Source: Cellulomonas fimi
GTDB taxonomy: Bacteria > Actinomycetota > Actinomycetes > Actinomycetales > Cellulomonadaceae
Length of the DNA stretch: 64,000 nt
Direction of reading: 5' to 3'
Assembly: GCF_028527925.1 (NCBI RefSeq)
Contig: NZ_JAPESW010000004.1
Span: 1-64,000 of the forward strand
A program made the position numbers and the translations under genes. Shown one piece after another: positions 1-7,807 of this stretch; the stretch's first letter is position 1; each line of letters starts with the position of its first letter. The notes below the pieces were generated by a model. That model searched no databases, was not told the origin of the DNA, and saw only the letters and a list, made by a program, of their open reading frames with translations.

Positions 1-97
1 GTCTGGAACCCCGACCGCGACGCCCCTGACCGCCACGACCCTGACCGCGAGACGAGCGACGACGTCCCGACGCCGGACGCGGGCTGTGGACGGCTCG

Positions 98-571
98 TCA
101 GGCGAGGAACGCGCGCAGCGCCTCCACGACGAGCGCATGGTCGTCCGCCTGCGGCAGCCCTGACACCGTGACGACGCCGACCGCGCCCACACCGTGCACC
201 CGCACCGGGAACGCGCCCCCGTGGGCGGCGTACTGCTGGAGCGGCAGGTCGTGCTGCTCGGTGAACGTCGTCCCGCGATCCTTCGCCCGCAGGCCCACCA
301 GGTAGGACGACGCGCCGAACCGCTCGACGACGCGCACCTTCCGCTCGACCCAGGAGTCGTTGTCCGGGGTCGTGCCCTCGCGGGCCGCGTGGAAGAGCTG
401 CTGCGTCCCGCGGCGGATGTCGATCGTCACCGCCAGGTCGCGCTCCTCGGCGAGCTCGACGAGCAGGCAGCCGAGGCGCCATGCCTCGTCGTTCGTGAAC
501 GAGGAGAGGACGAGCTCGCGTTCCTGCTGCTCGACCTGGGCGATCGTGGTCCGGACGTCATCGGTGGTCAT
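98..571 (-). CDS. UPF0303 / HbpS-like (DUF336) protein
   Basis: A 157-residue cytosolic protein of the UPF0303/GlcG-HbpS group (sometimes named heme-degrading domain-containing). The family fold is seen in the core: an N-terminal helical part, a central WVERKVRVVERF stretch (about residues 74-85), and a Gly-rich C-terminus with HGGAFPVRV and GAVGVVTVSGL. I started at the ATG at 571 (MTTDD) rather than the upstream frame opening at 625, because the upstream 18 residues are Arg/Gly-rich and not family-like. Members of this family are often linked to heme or small-molecule binding, but no catalytic function is established, and nothing here adds to that. It is followed by the recombinase gene upstream on the same strand with a 60-base gap, so they are probably separate units. 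Confidence 0.8.
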   Translation of the reverse strand: MTTDDVRTTIAQVEQQERELVLSSFTNDEAWRLGCLLVELAEERDLAVTIDIRRGTQQLFHAAREGTTPDNDSWVERKVRVVERFGASSYLVGLRAKDRGTTFTEQHDLPLQQYAAHGGAFPVRVHGVGAVGVVTVSGLPQADDHALVVEALRAFLA

Positions 572-631
572 GCCGACATCGTCCCGCACACCCGGTCCAC
601 CCACGCGACGGCACGCAGCGCGCACCGGCGA

Positions 632-1654
632 TCAGGACGGCACGGCCGCGGTCGCCGACTCCGCGTGGCCGACCTCGCGCAGCACACGCCGCGACGGAGA
701 GACGAGCACGGCGTCCCGGACGTCGGCGGCGGTGGCCTTGACGTAGATGCCGGTGGTCTTGAGGTCCTCGTGACCGAGGAGCGCCTGGACGGCCGGAGCA
801 GGCACGCCCGAGCGGATGAGCCCCTTCGCGAACGTGTGCCGGAAGCCGTGCGCCGCCTCGCCCTCCTGCTTCGAGACGCCCGACCGGCGGATCCAGCCGT
901 CGACGAGGTGGTTGAGCGCACCGCGCTGCAGCGGCCGGCCCGACGACAGGCGCAGCAGGGGAGCGCCGTGCTCCGGCGCGCCGAACCGGTCGTCCCGCTC
1001 CGCGACGTACTCCTGCACGATGCGCAGCGCCTCCGGCGGGACAGGGACGTTGCGCTGCCGGTTGCCCTTGCCGATGACCGTGAGCACCGCCTCGCCGTCC
1101 TCCTCGACGCGCAGGGACCGGTCCGTCAGACTGCACAGCTCCGACGCACGCACGCCGGTGGTCGACAGCAGCGCGAACGCCGCGCGGTCGCGGGCCGGCC
1201 AGCGGCGGCTGTCACCGGGGGAGACGTCCCACGCGACCTTCGCGAGCCGCAGCAGCTCCGCGTCGTCCCACCCCGCCGGCAGGCGCACCGGCCGTTCGGG
1301 GGCCTCGATGCGCAGCGTCGGGTCCACCGCGAGGTGCCCTTCCATCTGCAGCCACCGGACGAACAGGCGCAGCGTGCCCACCCGGCGCTGGACGGTCGAC
1401 GCGGCCTCACGCCCGCGGATCGACCGGTACGCGTTCTTGACGTTCAGCTCGGTCAGGTCGTCGGACGTGAGCAGCGCGAGCGGGTCCTCGCCGTCGTCGC
1501 CCGTGAGCCGGCCGACGTCCTGCGCGATCTGCCGCGCCCACGTCGCGACGTCCTGGCGGTAGCCCGCACGCGAGCCGTCGGTCAGGCCGCGCCGCGTGAG
1601 CGTCGCGCGGTCGGTCAGGAACGGCTCGACGACGGAGGCGAGGGGCACGGCCAT
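632..1654 (-). CDS. tyrosine recombinase (XerC/D-like integrase)
   Basis: A 340-residue site-specific tyrosine recombinase, which cuts and rejoins DNA through a 3'-phosphotyrosine intermediate. An N-terminal SAM-like core-binding domain (about 1-115) precedes the catalytic domain. All key residues are visible: Arg169 (TGVRASEL), Lys196 (IGKGNRQ), His269/Arg272 (HGFRH), His295 (LGHED) and Tyr304. The ATG at 1654 (MAVPL) is used; the frame stays open upstream to 1957 but that part is low-complexity Pro/Arg. At about 340 residues it is a little longer than XerC/XerD (about 300), so it may be a lone element-derived recombinase. No phage or IS partner genes flank it. Three copies of a 15-base motif lie upstream of its start and may be its binding or control sites. 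Confidence 0.9.
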   Translation of the reverse strand: MAVPLASVVEPFLTDRATLTRRGLTDGSRAGYRQDVATWARQIAQDVGRLTGDDGEDPLALLTSDDLTELNVKNAYRSIRGREAASTVQRRVGTLRLFVRWLQMEGHLAVDPTLRIEAPERPVRLPAGWDDAELLRLAKVAWDVSPGDSRRWPARDRAAFALLSTTGVRASELCSLTDRSLRVEEDGEAVLTVIGKGNRQRNVPVPPEALRIVQEYVAERDDRFGAPEHGAPLLRLSSGRPLQRGALNHLVDGWIRRSGVSKQEGEAAHGFRHTFAKGLIRSGVPAPAVQALLGHEDLKTTGIYVKATAADVRDAVLVSPSRRVLREVGHAESATAAVPS

Positions 1655-1702
1655 GCGCCGACCGTACGGGCCGAGGTGGCGAGGCGACGGGGGGCGCGCC
1701 GG

Positions 1703-1720
1703 AGTTCTGCCAAAGTTCCG
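1703..1720 (+). repeat. 18-base direct repeat, copy 1
   Basis: AGTTCTGCCAAAGTTCCG. It is identical to the copy at 1966-1983. The copy lies 49 bases upstream of the recombinase start. Confidence 0.8.
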
Positions 1721-1965
1721 AGCGTGGCTGGGGAGAGCGAGCGGAGAGGGGCGTGCAGATGGATGGCGCAGACGCCGGGCGGGACAGTCTCTGTGCGTCG
1801 CGAGGGCGCCGGACGCGTCGGACCGCGTGGGACTGCCGGTGCCGGCACAGGGCCGACGGGTGGCTGGAGCGGCGTGGGAGCGACGGACACGTGAGTACAG
1901 GTCCGACGGGCGGCTCGCGGCAGGGACGGCAGGACGGCGTGGAGGCGTGACCTGCACCGCTCCCC

Positions 1966-1983
1966 AGTTCTGCCAAAGTTCCG
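1966..1983 (+). repeat. 18-base direct repeat, copy 2
   Basis: AGTTCTGCCAAAGTTCCG, identical to 1703-1720, with 245 bases between the copies. A related inverted copy lies at 2456-2475. Confidence 0.8.
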
Positions 1984-2082
1984 GCTATGTTCGAAAACGC
2001 CTGGGACAGGGCTCGTGAGGGGCGGGCGGCGACCCGGCGAGCCATCAGGCGTCTCCGCACGGTCCCGCCGCCTGCGTGATCA

Positions 2083-2343
2083 TCACAGCGACCCTGCGAT
2101 CACGCACCGTCCGTCCCGTGCGGAACGAGACGTTCGCCCTGACGACCGCCATGGCCGCGACGGGCGTCGCCCGCCGTCGACGTGCACGACTGCGCCCCGG
2201 GCGTCGGCCTCGGCGTGCCGGACCCGCGGGAGCGGCACCTCGAAGGCCGACAGCGGGATCTGCAGGACCGCCTGCTCGTCGGTCAGCACCGTGCACGGGC
2301 GCCACCAGATGAGCCAGGCCAGCACCGGCGCGACGACGGACAT
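2083..2343 (-). CDS. small hypothetical protein, doubtful
   Basis: A possible 86-residue protein starting at ATG 2343 (MSVVAPVLAW). The first half looks protein-like: a hydrophobic LAWLIWWRP segment, then VLTDEQAVLQIPLSAF with acidic and hydrophobic residues in a normal mix and G/C at most third codon positions. The last 30 residues turn Arg/Ser-rich. In the overlapping minus-strand frame ending at 2045 the corresponding stretch reads more naturally (AVVRANVSFRTGRTV). A frameshift near 2170 would therefore join the better halves into one product of about 99 residues. I do not recognise a family; a short membrane-anchored PH-like domain is a guess only. It could also be a spurious frame. Confidence 0.35.
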   Translation of the reverse strand: MSVVAPVLAWLIWWRPCTVLTDEQAVLQIPLSAFEVPLPRVRHAEADARGAVVHVDGGRRPSRPWRSSGRTSRSARDGRCVIAGSL

Positions 2344-2455
2344 GACCGAGTCGGCGACACCCGGACCCCGGCCGCGAGGAACGTCATGCCACTCGAGGCA
2401 ACGGTCTGCCACCGGCTCTGACGGGGTCCCCTCAGCCCCTGCCGCCAGCCCCGTG

Positions 2456-2475
2456 CGGGAACTATGGCAGAAAGT
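2456..2475 (-). repeat. imperfect inverted copy of the 18-base repeat
   Basis: Read on the minus strand this contains TTCTGCCATAGTTCC, which differs from the core of the two upstream direct copies (TTCTGCCAAAGTTCC) at one base. It lies about 110 bases upstream of the small minus-strand frame at 2083-2343. Confidence 0.65.
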
Positions 2476-2555
2476 GTCCACGTGGCCCCCATCGCTCTCC
2501 CGCCACGCCGCCCTACCGTCGGCGCGCCGGCCGGCCGAGCTCGGCGCCGATCCGG

Positions 2556-3056
2556 TCAGCGCAGCTGCGGCTCCTCGAGCTCGCGCACCCACCGCTCCTC
2601 CACGAGCGACGGGTCCCGCGGCAGCGGCTGCCGCTCCCCCGTCCGCGCGAAGCCGGCGCGCACGTACAGGTCCCCCGCCGCGTTGTTGCCGTCGAGGATC
2701 CACAGCGAGAGGGTGCGGGCACCGTCGGCCACGGCAGCGGCGCGGACCGCGTCGAGCAGCGACCAGGCGATCCCCTGCCGGCGCGCCTCCGGGGCGACCC
2801 ACAGCGCGACGACGTGCCGGTCGTCCACGGGCGACCCGGGCTCCTGGATCATCGACACGAGCCCGCGGCCCACCTGCTGCTCGTCGACCGCGACCCACGT
2901 CGGGCCGGTCCGGATCCGCATGCGCCAGTGCGACTCGCGGAACGACTCCTCACGCGCCAGCGACGAGCCGAACACCTCGGGGCTCTCCCGCAACGCCCGC
3001 AGACGCACGTCCCGCACGAGGGCCCAGTCGTCTTCGGTGGCGCGGTGGATCTGCAC
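2556..3056 (-). CDS. GNAT-family N-acetyltransferase
   Basis: A 166-residue acetyltransferase of the GNAT superfamily, which moves an acetyl group from acetyl-CoA to an amine. The CoA pyrophosphate-binding motif A is seen as VAPEARRQGIAWSLL (about residues 87-101), preceded by the HVVALWV strand. The C-terminal LYVRAGFARTGE is the usual motif B ending in the GF(x)RTGE turn. The GTG at 3056 (VQIHRATEDD) is chosen because family members begin just before the IRxATxxD strand; an ATG at 3119 would add 21 Arg/Cys-rich residues. The substrate cannot be told from sequence. The neighbours are unrelated genes, so context gives no hint. Confidence 0.85.
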   Translation of the reverse strand: MQIHRATEDDWALVRDVRLRALRESPEVFGSSLAREESFRESHWRMRIRTGPTWVAVDEQQVGRGLVSMIQEPGSPVDDRHVVALWVAPEARRQGIAWSLLDAVRAAAVADGARTLSLWILDGNNAAGDLYVRAGFARTGERQPLPRDPSLVEERWVRELEEPQLR

Positions 3057-3150
3057 GCGACCAGCATGCCTCACACGGGCACACGCGCACGTCAGGCGAA
3101 CCGCGCGGCGGCCGGTCACCCGCCGGGCGTGTCCACGGCGGGCCTCGGTG

Positions 3151-3291
3151 TCAGGGCGCCGGCAGGGTGCCGCCGTGACCTTCCGGGTCGGGGACCGACC
3201 GGGCGACGTCGGCGATCTCCTCCTCGGGCCGGGGCGGGACGGTCTCGTCGAACTCGAGCTCGGGCACGTCGTGTCCGGTGGGCTGCGTCAT
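3151..3291 (-). CDS. 46-residue acidic hypothetical protein
   Basis: A short frame beginning MTQPTGHDVPELEFDE and ending GGTLPAP, rich in Asp, Glu and Pro, with no hydrophobic segment. The support is a strong ribosome-binding site: AAGGAGG sits 4 bases before the ATG at 3291, and codon third positions are almost all G or C. It lies alone between the acetyltransferase and the metallo-hydrolase. No family is recognised. Its composition fits a disordered, soluble small protein. Confidence 0.55.
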   Translation of the reverse strand: MTQPTGHDVPELEFDETVPPRPEEEIADVARSVPDPEGHGGTLPAP

Positions 3292-3371
3292 GCTGCCTCC
3301 TTCGTGGTCCGGGCGGGCCGGTCGAGGTGGACGCCCACCGTACGGCGGGCGTCGGCGGTGCGGGAAGGTCG

Positions 3372-4016
3372 TCAGACGTCCAGCGCGTCGCCGGGCCCGA
3401 GGTCGAGCGCCTCACCCGCGCCGGCGAGCCGGCCGAGGAGGGTGCGCGACAGCCCCCGGCCCGCGTCGCTGAGCTGGACGTCGTGGATGACCGCGATGCG
3501 GCGCGGCTGCACGGCGCGGACCCAGTCGACGACCTCGGCGAGCTTGACCCACGGCGCGCCGAGCGGCGTGAGCAGCACGTCGACGGCGTTGCCGGCCGGG
3601 TCGACGAGCGCGTCGCCCGGGTGCAGGACACCGTCGACGAGGTACGCGACGTTCGCGACGCGCGGGATGTCGGCGTGGATGAGCGCGTGCCACTCCCCCA
3701 GCACGGCCACGTCGAACGGCCCCACGGTCACCGTGTCGCCGTGCCGGACGGCGTGCAGCCGCTCCTGCGGCGCGCCCGCGCCCGCGACGGCGTCGAGCGC
3801 GTCCTGCGGGCCCCAGACGTCCACGCCGTCGCGCGCAGCCGCGGCGACGCGCTCGGCGTCGAGGTGGTCGACGTGCTCGTGCGTGACCAGGATCGCCGAC
3901 GTCCCGCTCAGGGCGCCGTCGAGGTCGGAGAAGGTGCCAGGGTCGATGACGAGGCTCGTCCCGTCCCGCTCGAGCCGCACGCAGGAGTGTCCCCATCGGG
4001 TGAGTCGGGTGGTCAT
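3372..4016 (-). CDS. MBL-fold metallo-hydrolase (UlaG/YtnP-like)
   Basis: A 214-residue metallo-beta-lactamase-fold hydrolase. The metal-binding motif THEHVDHLD lies at residues 45-53 (His46, His48, Asp50, His51). The early LTRWGHSCVRL strand followed by LVIDPG at about 22-27 is the usual start of the UlaG-type branch of the family. A further conserved histidine is seen in GEWHALIH near 128 and the last in VIHDVQLS near 188. The family uses two divalent metals to hydrolyse esters, lactones or phosphodiesters; the substrate is not predictable here. The ATG at 4016 is the only sensible start. It lies divergently next to the ParA-like gene with about 185 bases between. Confidence 0.88.
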   Translation of the reverse strand: MTTRLTRWGHSCVRLERDGTSLVIDPGTFSDLDGALSGTSAILVTHEHVDHLDAERVAAAARDGVDVWGPQDALDAVAGAGAPQERLHAVRHGDTVTVGPFDVAVLGEWHALIHADIPRVANVAYLVDGVLHPGDALVDPAGNAVDVLLTPLGAPWVKLAEVVDWVRAVQPRRIAVIHDVQLSDAGRGLSRTLLGRLAGAGEALDLGPGDALDV

Positions 4017-4200
4017 GGCCCCAGTCTGCCCGGGCCGGTCCGTCGCCGCAGGTCAGGCCGCCGCCCGCGTCGTCGCGTCACCACCGTTGCGCACGGCGGC
4101 TCGACCCGCGCGCGCCCGGGTGCCGCCTGCCCTGCGGTCGACGTGTCCGTGCGGCTCGCCGGTTTCCTCGCAGGCCCGCCGTGCCCGTACCGTGGGCGCC

Positions 4201-4968
4201 GTGCTGGTGCTCGGGGTGTGCAGTCTCAAGGGTGGCGTGGGCAAGACGTCGGTCACGCTCGGCCTCGCGTCGGCGGCGCTCGAACGTGGGGTGCGCACGC
4301 TCGTGATCGACCTCGACCCGCAGGGCGACGCGACGATGGCGCTCGGCGCCCGCGCGGCCGGCACAGGTGACGTCGCCGGTGTGCTGAGCGAGCCGGGTGC
4401 CGAGTCGGTGGCCGCCGCGACCGTGCTGAGCACGTGGGCCGACGACGGCCTGGACGTGCTCGCCGGCTCCGAGCGCTCCGCGGTACACGACCGGCTCGAC
4501 GTGGACGACGTCGACCGGCTGCGGTACACGCTGTCGTGGGTGTCGGGCTACGACCTCGTCCTCGTCGACTGCCCGCCGTCGCTCGGCGCGCTCACGCGGA
4601 CCGGTCTGACCGCGTGCGACCGCGCGATCGTCGTCACCGAGCCGGGCCTGTTCGCGGTGATGGCCGTCGGTCGTGCGATGCGGACCATCGACGAGCTCCG
4701 TCGAGGCCCTGCCGCGCAGCTGCAGCCACTCGGCATCGTGGTCAACCGCGTGCGGGCGCGCTCCGTCGAGCAGGCGTTCCGCATGGAGGAGCTGCGCACG
4801 CTGTACGGGCCCCTCGTCCTGTCACCGTTCGTCCCCGAGCGTGCCGCGCTGCAGCAGGCGCAGGGCGCCGCGCAGCCCGTGCACGCCTGGCCCGGCGCCG
4901 CGGCCGCCGAGCTGGCGACGACGTTCGAGTCGCTGCTGGACCGCGCGATGCGGGCGCCGCGCCGCTGA
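4201..4968 (+). CDS. ParA/MinD-family ATPase
   Basis: A 255-residue deviant-Walker ATPase of the ParA group, proteins that position DNA or protein cargo by ATP-driven dimer cycling. The deviant Walker A KGGVGKTS lies at residues 10-17, DLDPQGDAT (Walker A') at about 36-44, and Walker B VLVDCPPSLG at about 117-126. No ParB or parS site is next to it, so this is an orphan ParA rather than the chromosome-partition pair. The start is the GTG at 4201; a GTG at 4192 is in frame, and the lack of a clear ribosome-binding site suggests a leaderless or near-leaderless message. It converges on the MerR gene at 5059. Confidence 0.87.
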   Translation: MLVLGVCSLKGGVGKTSVTLGLASAALERGVRTLVIDLDPQGDATMALGARAAGTGDVAGVLSEPGAESVAAATVLSTWADDGLDVLAGSERSAVHDRLDVDDVDRLRYTLSWVSGYDLVLVDCPPSLGALTRTGLTACDRAIVVTEPGLFAVMAVGRAMRTIDELRRGPAAQLQPLGIVVNRVRARSVEQAFRMEELRTLYGPLVLSPFVPERAALQQAQGAAQPVHAWPGAAAAELATTFESLLDRAMRAPRR

Positions 4969-5058
4969 GCGGAGACCGGCTGGCTCTCGACACGAGCCCA
5001 GCCGCCGCGCAGGCACACGACGCGCGCCCCCCCGGTGACGGGGGACGACTGCGGGCGG

Positions 5059-5652
5059 TCAGCCCGCGGAACGCGCCTGACGACGCAGCGCGAGCTCGTC
5101 CTGCGGGGCGGGCGCGACCTCGTCGGTCGACTCGTCCTCCGCACGCTCGGTCGGGAGCTCGGCGAGCGACCCCTCGACCTCACGCCACACCCGACCCACC
5201 GCGATGCCGAAGACACCCTGGCCACCCTGGACGAGGTCGATGACCTCGTCGGCCGACGTGCACTCGTACACCGACGCACCGTCGGACATGAGCGTGATCT
5301 GCGCGAGGTCGTCGACGCCGCGCTCGCGCAGGTGGCCGACCGCGGTGCGGATCTGCTGCAGCGAGACGCCGGTGTCGAGCAGGCGCTTGACGACCTTGAG
5401 GACCAGGATGTCGCGGAAGCTGTACAGCCGCTGGGTGCCCGAGCCGGTGGCCGGGCGGATCGACGGCTCGACGAGACCGGTGCGCGCCCAGTAGTCCAGC
5501 TGCCGGTAGGTGATCCCCGCCGCGCGGCAGGCCGTCGGCCCTCGGTAGCCCGAGTACGTGTCGAGGTCGGGGAGGTCGTCGTCGAACAGCAGACCCTGCG
5601 CGCGCTGCGGCACCGCGGTGGTGTGCTGCTCGGCGCCTTCGTTGCTGCTCAC
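5059..5652 (-). CDS. MerR-family transcriptional regulator (Rv1830-like)
   Basis: A 197-residue regulator with an N-terminal winged helix-turn-helix (about 33-100: YRGPTACRAAGITYRQLDYW, then LVEPS and QRLYSFRDILVLKV), followed by a helix LLDTGVSLQQIRTAV and a C-terminal effector or dimer domain. Start GTG 5652 has GGAGGA 5 bases upstream; the frame upstream is Arg/Gly-rich. In mycobacteria the gene in this position (Rv1830) lies just after the bifunctional nuclease and the first MerR (Rv1828), and the same order is seen here. A 23-base dyad sits about 120 bases upstream of the start (5772-5794) and is a good candidate operator. The last 30 residues are acidic and likely flexible. Confidence 0.88.
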   Translation of the reverse strand: MSSNEGAEQHTTAVPQRAQGLLFDDDLPDLDTYSGYRGPTACRAAGITYRQLDYWARTGLVEPSIRPATGSGTQRLYSFRDILVLKVVKRLLDTGVSLQQIRTAVGHLRERGVDDLAQITLMSDGASVYECTSADEVIDLVQGGQGVFGIAVGRVWREVEGSLAELPTERAEDESTDEVAPAPQDELALRRQARSAG

Positions 5653-5771
5653 GGGTCCTCCACTTTCGCCCGCCCGACGGCGCGCTGGTCCTCGACTGCC
5701 TGCAACGCTAGGCCTGGCGTGACCCCGATGCAACGACGCCCCGCCCTGGCGTGTCGCTCCCGGCGAGTCTC

Positions 5772-5794
5772 ACCTTCTACCTGAGGTCGAAGGT
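5772..5794. promoter_or_regulatory. 23-base dyad, likely MerR operator
   Basis: The sequence has the form ACCTTC-T-ACCT-G-AGGT-C-GAAGGT. Every position pairs across the centre except the single central base and one mismatch on each side. It lies between the end of the bifunctional nuclease gene and the second MerR gene. Long near-perfect dyads in this position are typical MerR operators. Which of the two MerR proteins binds is an inference. Confidence 0.6.
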
Positions 5795-5820
5795 TCACCC
5801 GTTCGCGCACGTCATGGCCC

Positions 5821-6315
5821 TCACGGGCCGTTCTCCCCCGGCTCCTCGCCCGTCGAGAAGTCGTCCGGGGTGACGACGTCGAGGAAGCGGCGGAACCGCT
5901 CGAGGTCCTGCTCGGTGCTCGTCGTCCGCACCTCCACGCCCGCCACCGCGACGACCTCGGCCGCGCACATCACCGGGCAGCCGAACCGCAGCGCGAGCGC
6001 GATCGCGTCCGACGCGCGCGAGTCCACACGCGGCCCCGTCGCGAGCACGAGCTCGGCGTGGAAGACGCCCTCCTCCAGGCGCGTGATCTCGACGTGGGCC
6101 AGGCTCGACCCCGTCGCCACGATCACGTCCCGCAGGAGGTCGTGGGTCATGGGACGCGGCGGCACGATCCCGGCCTGCGCCGACGCGATGGCGCTCGCCT
6201 CCGTGGGCCCGATGAGGATCGGGACGAGCAGCTCCGACTCGGGGTCGAGCAGCAGCACGACGATCTCGTCGTCAGCCAGGTGCTGGCGCACCCCGACGAC
6301 CTCCACCTGCACCAT
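5821..6315 (-). CDS. bifunctional nuclease family protein (DUF151)
   Basis: A 164-residue protein of the bifunctional nuclease (BFN) family, for which RNase and DNase activity has been reported in plants and bacteria. The conserved core is visible: VVLLLDPESELLVPILIGPTEA early (substrate pocket strand), MTHDLL near 68, and the hallmark SRASDAIALALRFGCPV (about 111-127). The ATG at 6315 (MVQVEVVGV) is used; an in-frame GTG 18 bases upstream is possible. It sits between two MerR genes as in the mycobacterial Rv1828-Rv1829-Rv1830 order, which suggests a conserved regulatory or stress module rather than housekeeping nuclease work. Confidence 0.88.
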   Translation of the reverse strand: MVQVEVVGVRQHLADDEIVVLLLDPESELLVPILIGPTEASAIASAQAGIVPPRPMTHDLLRDVIVATGSSLAHVEITRLEEGVFHAELVLATGPRVDSRASDAIALALRFGCPVMCAAEVVAVAGVEVRTTSTEQDLERFRRFLDVVTPDDFSTGEEPGENGP

Positions 6316-6398
6316 CCCGCCGTCCTCGCCCACGCGTCCAACGTACGACGTCCTCGGCGGATCGGCGCGCCCCGTCGGGCAGACGGTCGGGCCGGTTC

Positions 6399-7166
6399 TC
6401 AGGGGGTGAGGTCGGCCACCGCGGCGCGCACGAGCGCGGTGTGCATCTGCGTGCACAGCTCGCCGACCTCGGCCGCCACGGTCCCGGCGCGTGCCGCCGC
6501 GGAGGCGCCCCGACGACCCCGCCACGGCGCGACGACCTGCTCGACGAGGTCGGCCTGACGGTCCGCCGCAGTGCGGAACTGGCGCAGATGACGCGCGTCG
6601 ATGCCGTGCTCGGCCAGTGCGGCCGCAGCCACGACCACGTCGCGCGCCCACGGGTCGAACGAGGACCGGCCGCGCGGCCGCAGGACGCCCGCCGCGACGA
6701 GCTCCTCGACGAACGCGACGTCGACGCCCGCCTCCGACGCGAGCGCGTCGACCGTCCAGCGGACCTCACCCGACTGCACGACGCCGTCGCGCGTGGCCAG
6801 GCGGGCGCGCGGCGCCGACTCCTCCTCGTCGCCCGCGTCGAGCGCCGCCAGACGCTCGCCGATGACCTTGAGAGGCATGTACTTGTCGCGCTGGAGGCGC
6901 AGCACGAACCGCAGGCGCTCGATGTCGGCGGGCGAGTACTGGCGGTACCCCGCGGGCGTGCGGACGGGCTCGACGAGACCCTGCTCCTCGAGGAAGCGCA
7001 GCTTCGACGTCGTGACGGCGGGGAACTCGATCCGCAGCGCCGCGAGGACGTCCGAGATGCGCATGGACGCGCGACGGGAGATGCCCCGCGGCCACGGCTC
7101 GACGGCACCCGGTCGTGCGGCCTCCGTGTCGTCCTGCTGCCTGCGCTGCGCCCGCGCGCCGCTCAT
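6399..7166 (-). CDS. MerR-family regulator (FtsR/Rv1828-like)
   Basis: A 255-residue MerR-type regulator. The winged HTH lies at about 35-100: MRISDVLAALRIEFPAVTTS, then LRFLEEQGLVEP and the wing PAGYRQYSPADIERLRFVL. The C-terminal half is the long helical domain seen in Rv1828, and in FtsR of Corynebacterium, which activates ftsZ. Start ATG 7166 has GGGAGGG nearby. The N-terminal 34 residues are polar and precede the usual start of the domain. It lies 41 bases after the FHA gene and is followed by the nuclease gene, so garA-ftsR-bfn are likely co-transcribed. Assignment to FtsR rests on order and domain layout. Confidence 0.88.
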   Translation of the reverse strand: MSGARAQRRQQDDTEAARPGAVEPWPRGISRRASMRISDVLAALRIEFPAVTTSKLRFLEEQGLVEPVRTPAGYRQYSPADIERLRFVLRLQRDKYMPLKVIGERLAALDAGDEEESAPRARLATRDGVVQSGEVRWTVDALASEAGVDVAFVEELVAAGVLRPRGRSSFDPWARDVVVAAAALAEHGIDARHLRQFRTAADRQADLVEQVVAPWRGRRGASAAARAGTVAAEVGELCTQMHTALVRAAVADLTP

Positions 7167-7206
7167 GCGTCCCTCCCCCGCGGACCCGTGATGACCAGGA
7201 CGGCGC

Positions 7207-7692
7207 TCACCCGCGAGCGACCTCGCGGTGCGGGCTCGGGTGGAACGTCATGCGGTACTTGCCGATCTGCACCTCGTCGCCAGGACGCAGCACCGCCTGG
7301 TCGATGCGGTTCCGGTTGACGTACGTGCCGTTGAGCGAACCGATGTCGCGCACGACGAAGTGCTGCCCGTCCCGCACGAACTCCGCGTGCTTGCGGGACA
7401 CCGTCACGTCGTCGAGGAAGATGTCGGCCTCGGTCGACCGCCCGGCGACCGTGCGGTCGGCGTCGAGCAGGAACCGCGCCCCGGCGCTCGGGCCGCGCTG
7501 CATCACGAGGAGCGCCGACGTCGGGGGCAGCGCGTTGACCGCGGCCACCTCGTCGGGCGTCAGGCCGACCGGCGCCGCCGCCTCGATCTCGACGGGCTCG
7601 AGCGCGCCGAACGACATCGTCGTGTCCGGACCGTACGCGGGCCGACCCGTCTGCGGTCCGGGGACCCCAGGGGCCTGCTCGTCGCCGCTCAT
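7207..7692 (-). CDS. garA: FHA-domain protein (GarA-like)
   Basis: A 161-residue protein with one forkhead-associated domain, which binds phosphothreonine. The FHA core shows VAGRSTEADIFLDDVTVSRKH and then DIGSLNGTYVNRNRI (Arg, Ser, His and Asn of the phosphate pocket). Near the N-terminus PDTTMSF (Thr24, Thr25) matches the Thr-Thr site that Ser/Thr kinases phosphorylate in mycobacterial GarA/OdhI; phosphorylation there switches inhibition of 2-oxoglutarate dehydrogenase and glutamate metabolism. Start ATG 7692 follows GGAGG by 5 bases. The order FHA, MerR, nuclease, MerR matches Rv1827-Rv1830. The gcvH that lies just upstream in mycobacteria is missing. Confidence 0.9.
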   Translation of the reverse strand: MSGDEQAPGVPGPQTGRPAYGPDTTMSFGALEPVEIEAAAPVGLTPDEVAAVNALPPTSALLVMQRGPSAGARFLLDADRTVAGRSTEADIFLDDVTVSRKHAEFVRDGQHFVVRDIGSLNGTYVNRNRIDQAVLRPGDEVQIGKYRMTFHPSPHREVARG

Positions 7693-7807
7693 TCCGCCTC
7701 CCGCACGCCCAGCTGATCCGATCACCCCGGCACCGTCGTCGGTGGGGTAGGCACACCCTATGCGGAGCCGGCGCGTCGTCGCAGCACGGATCGCCTGGAC
7801 GCGCGGG

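Larger units (their letters stand above)
1655..2082. other. non-coding stretch upstream of the recombinase
   Basis: About 430 bases with no reading frame I can support. Frames open here are Arg/Pro/Ser-rich shadows. The only clear structure is a perfect 18-base direct repeat at 1703-1720 and 1966-1983. The stretch presumably holds the recombinase promoter on the minus strand, but I cannot point to convincing -35 and -10 boxes. Confidence 0.6.

Noticed and set aside
1-97. Possible end of a gene entering the window
   Set aside because: One frame stays open (VWNPDRDAPDRHDPDR) but it runs on into the antisense of the UPF0303 gene and shows no recognisable ending. I cannot support a partial gene.
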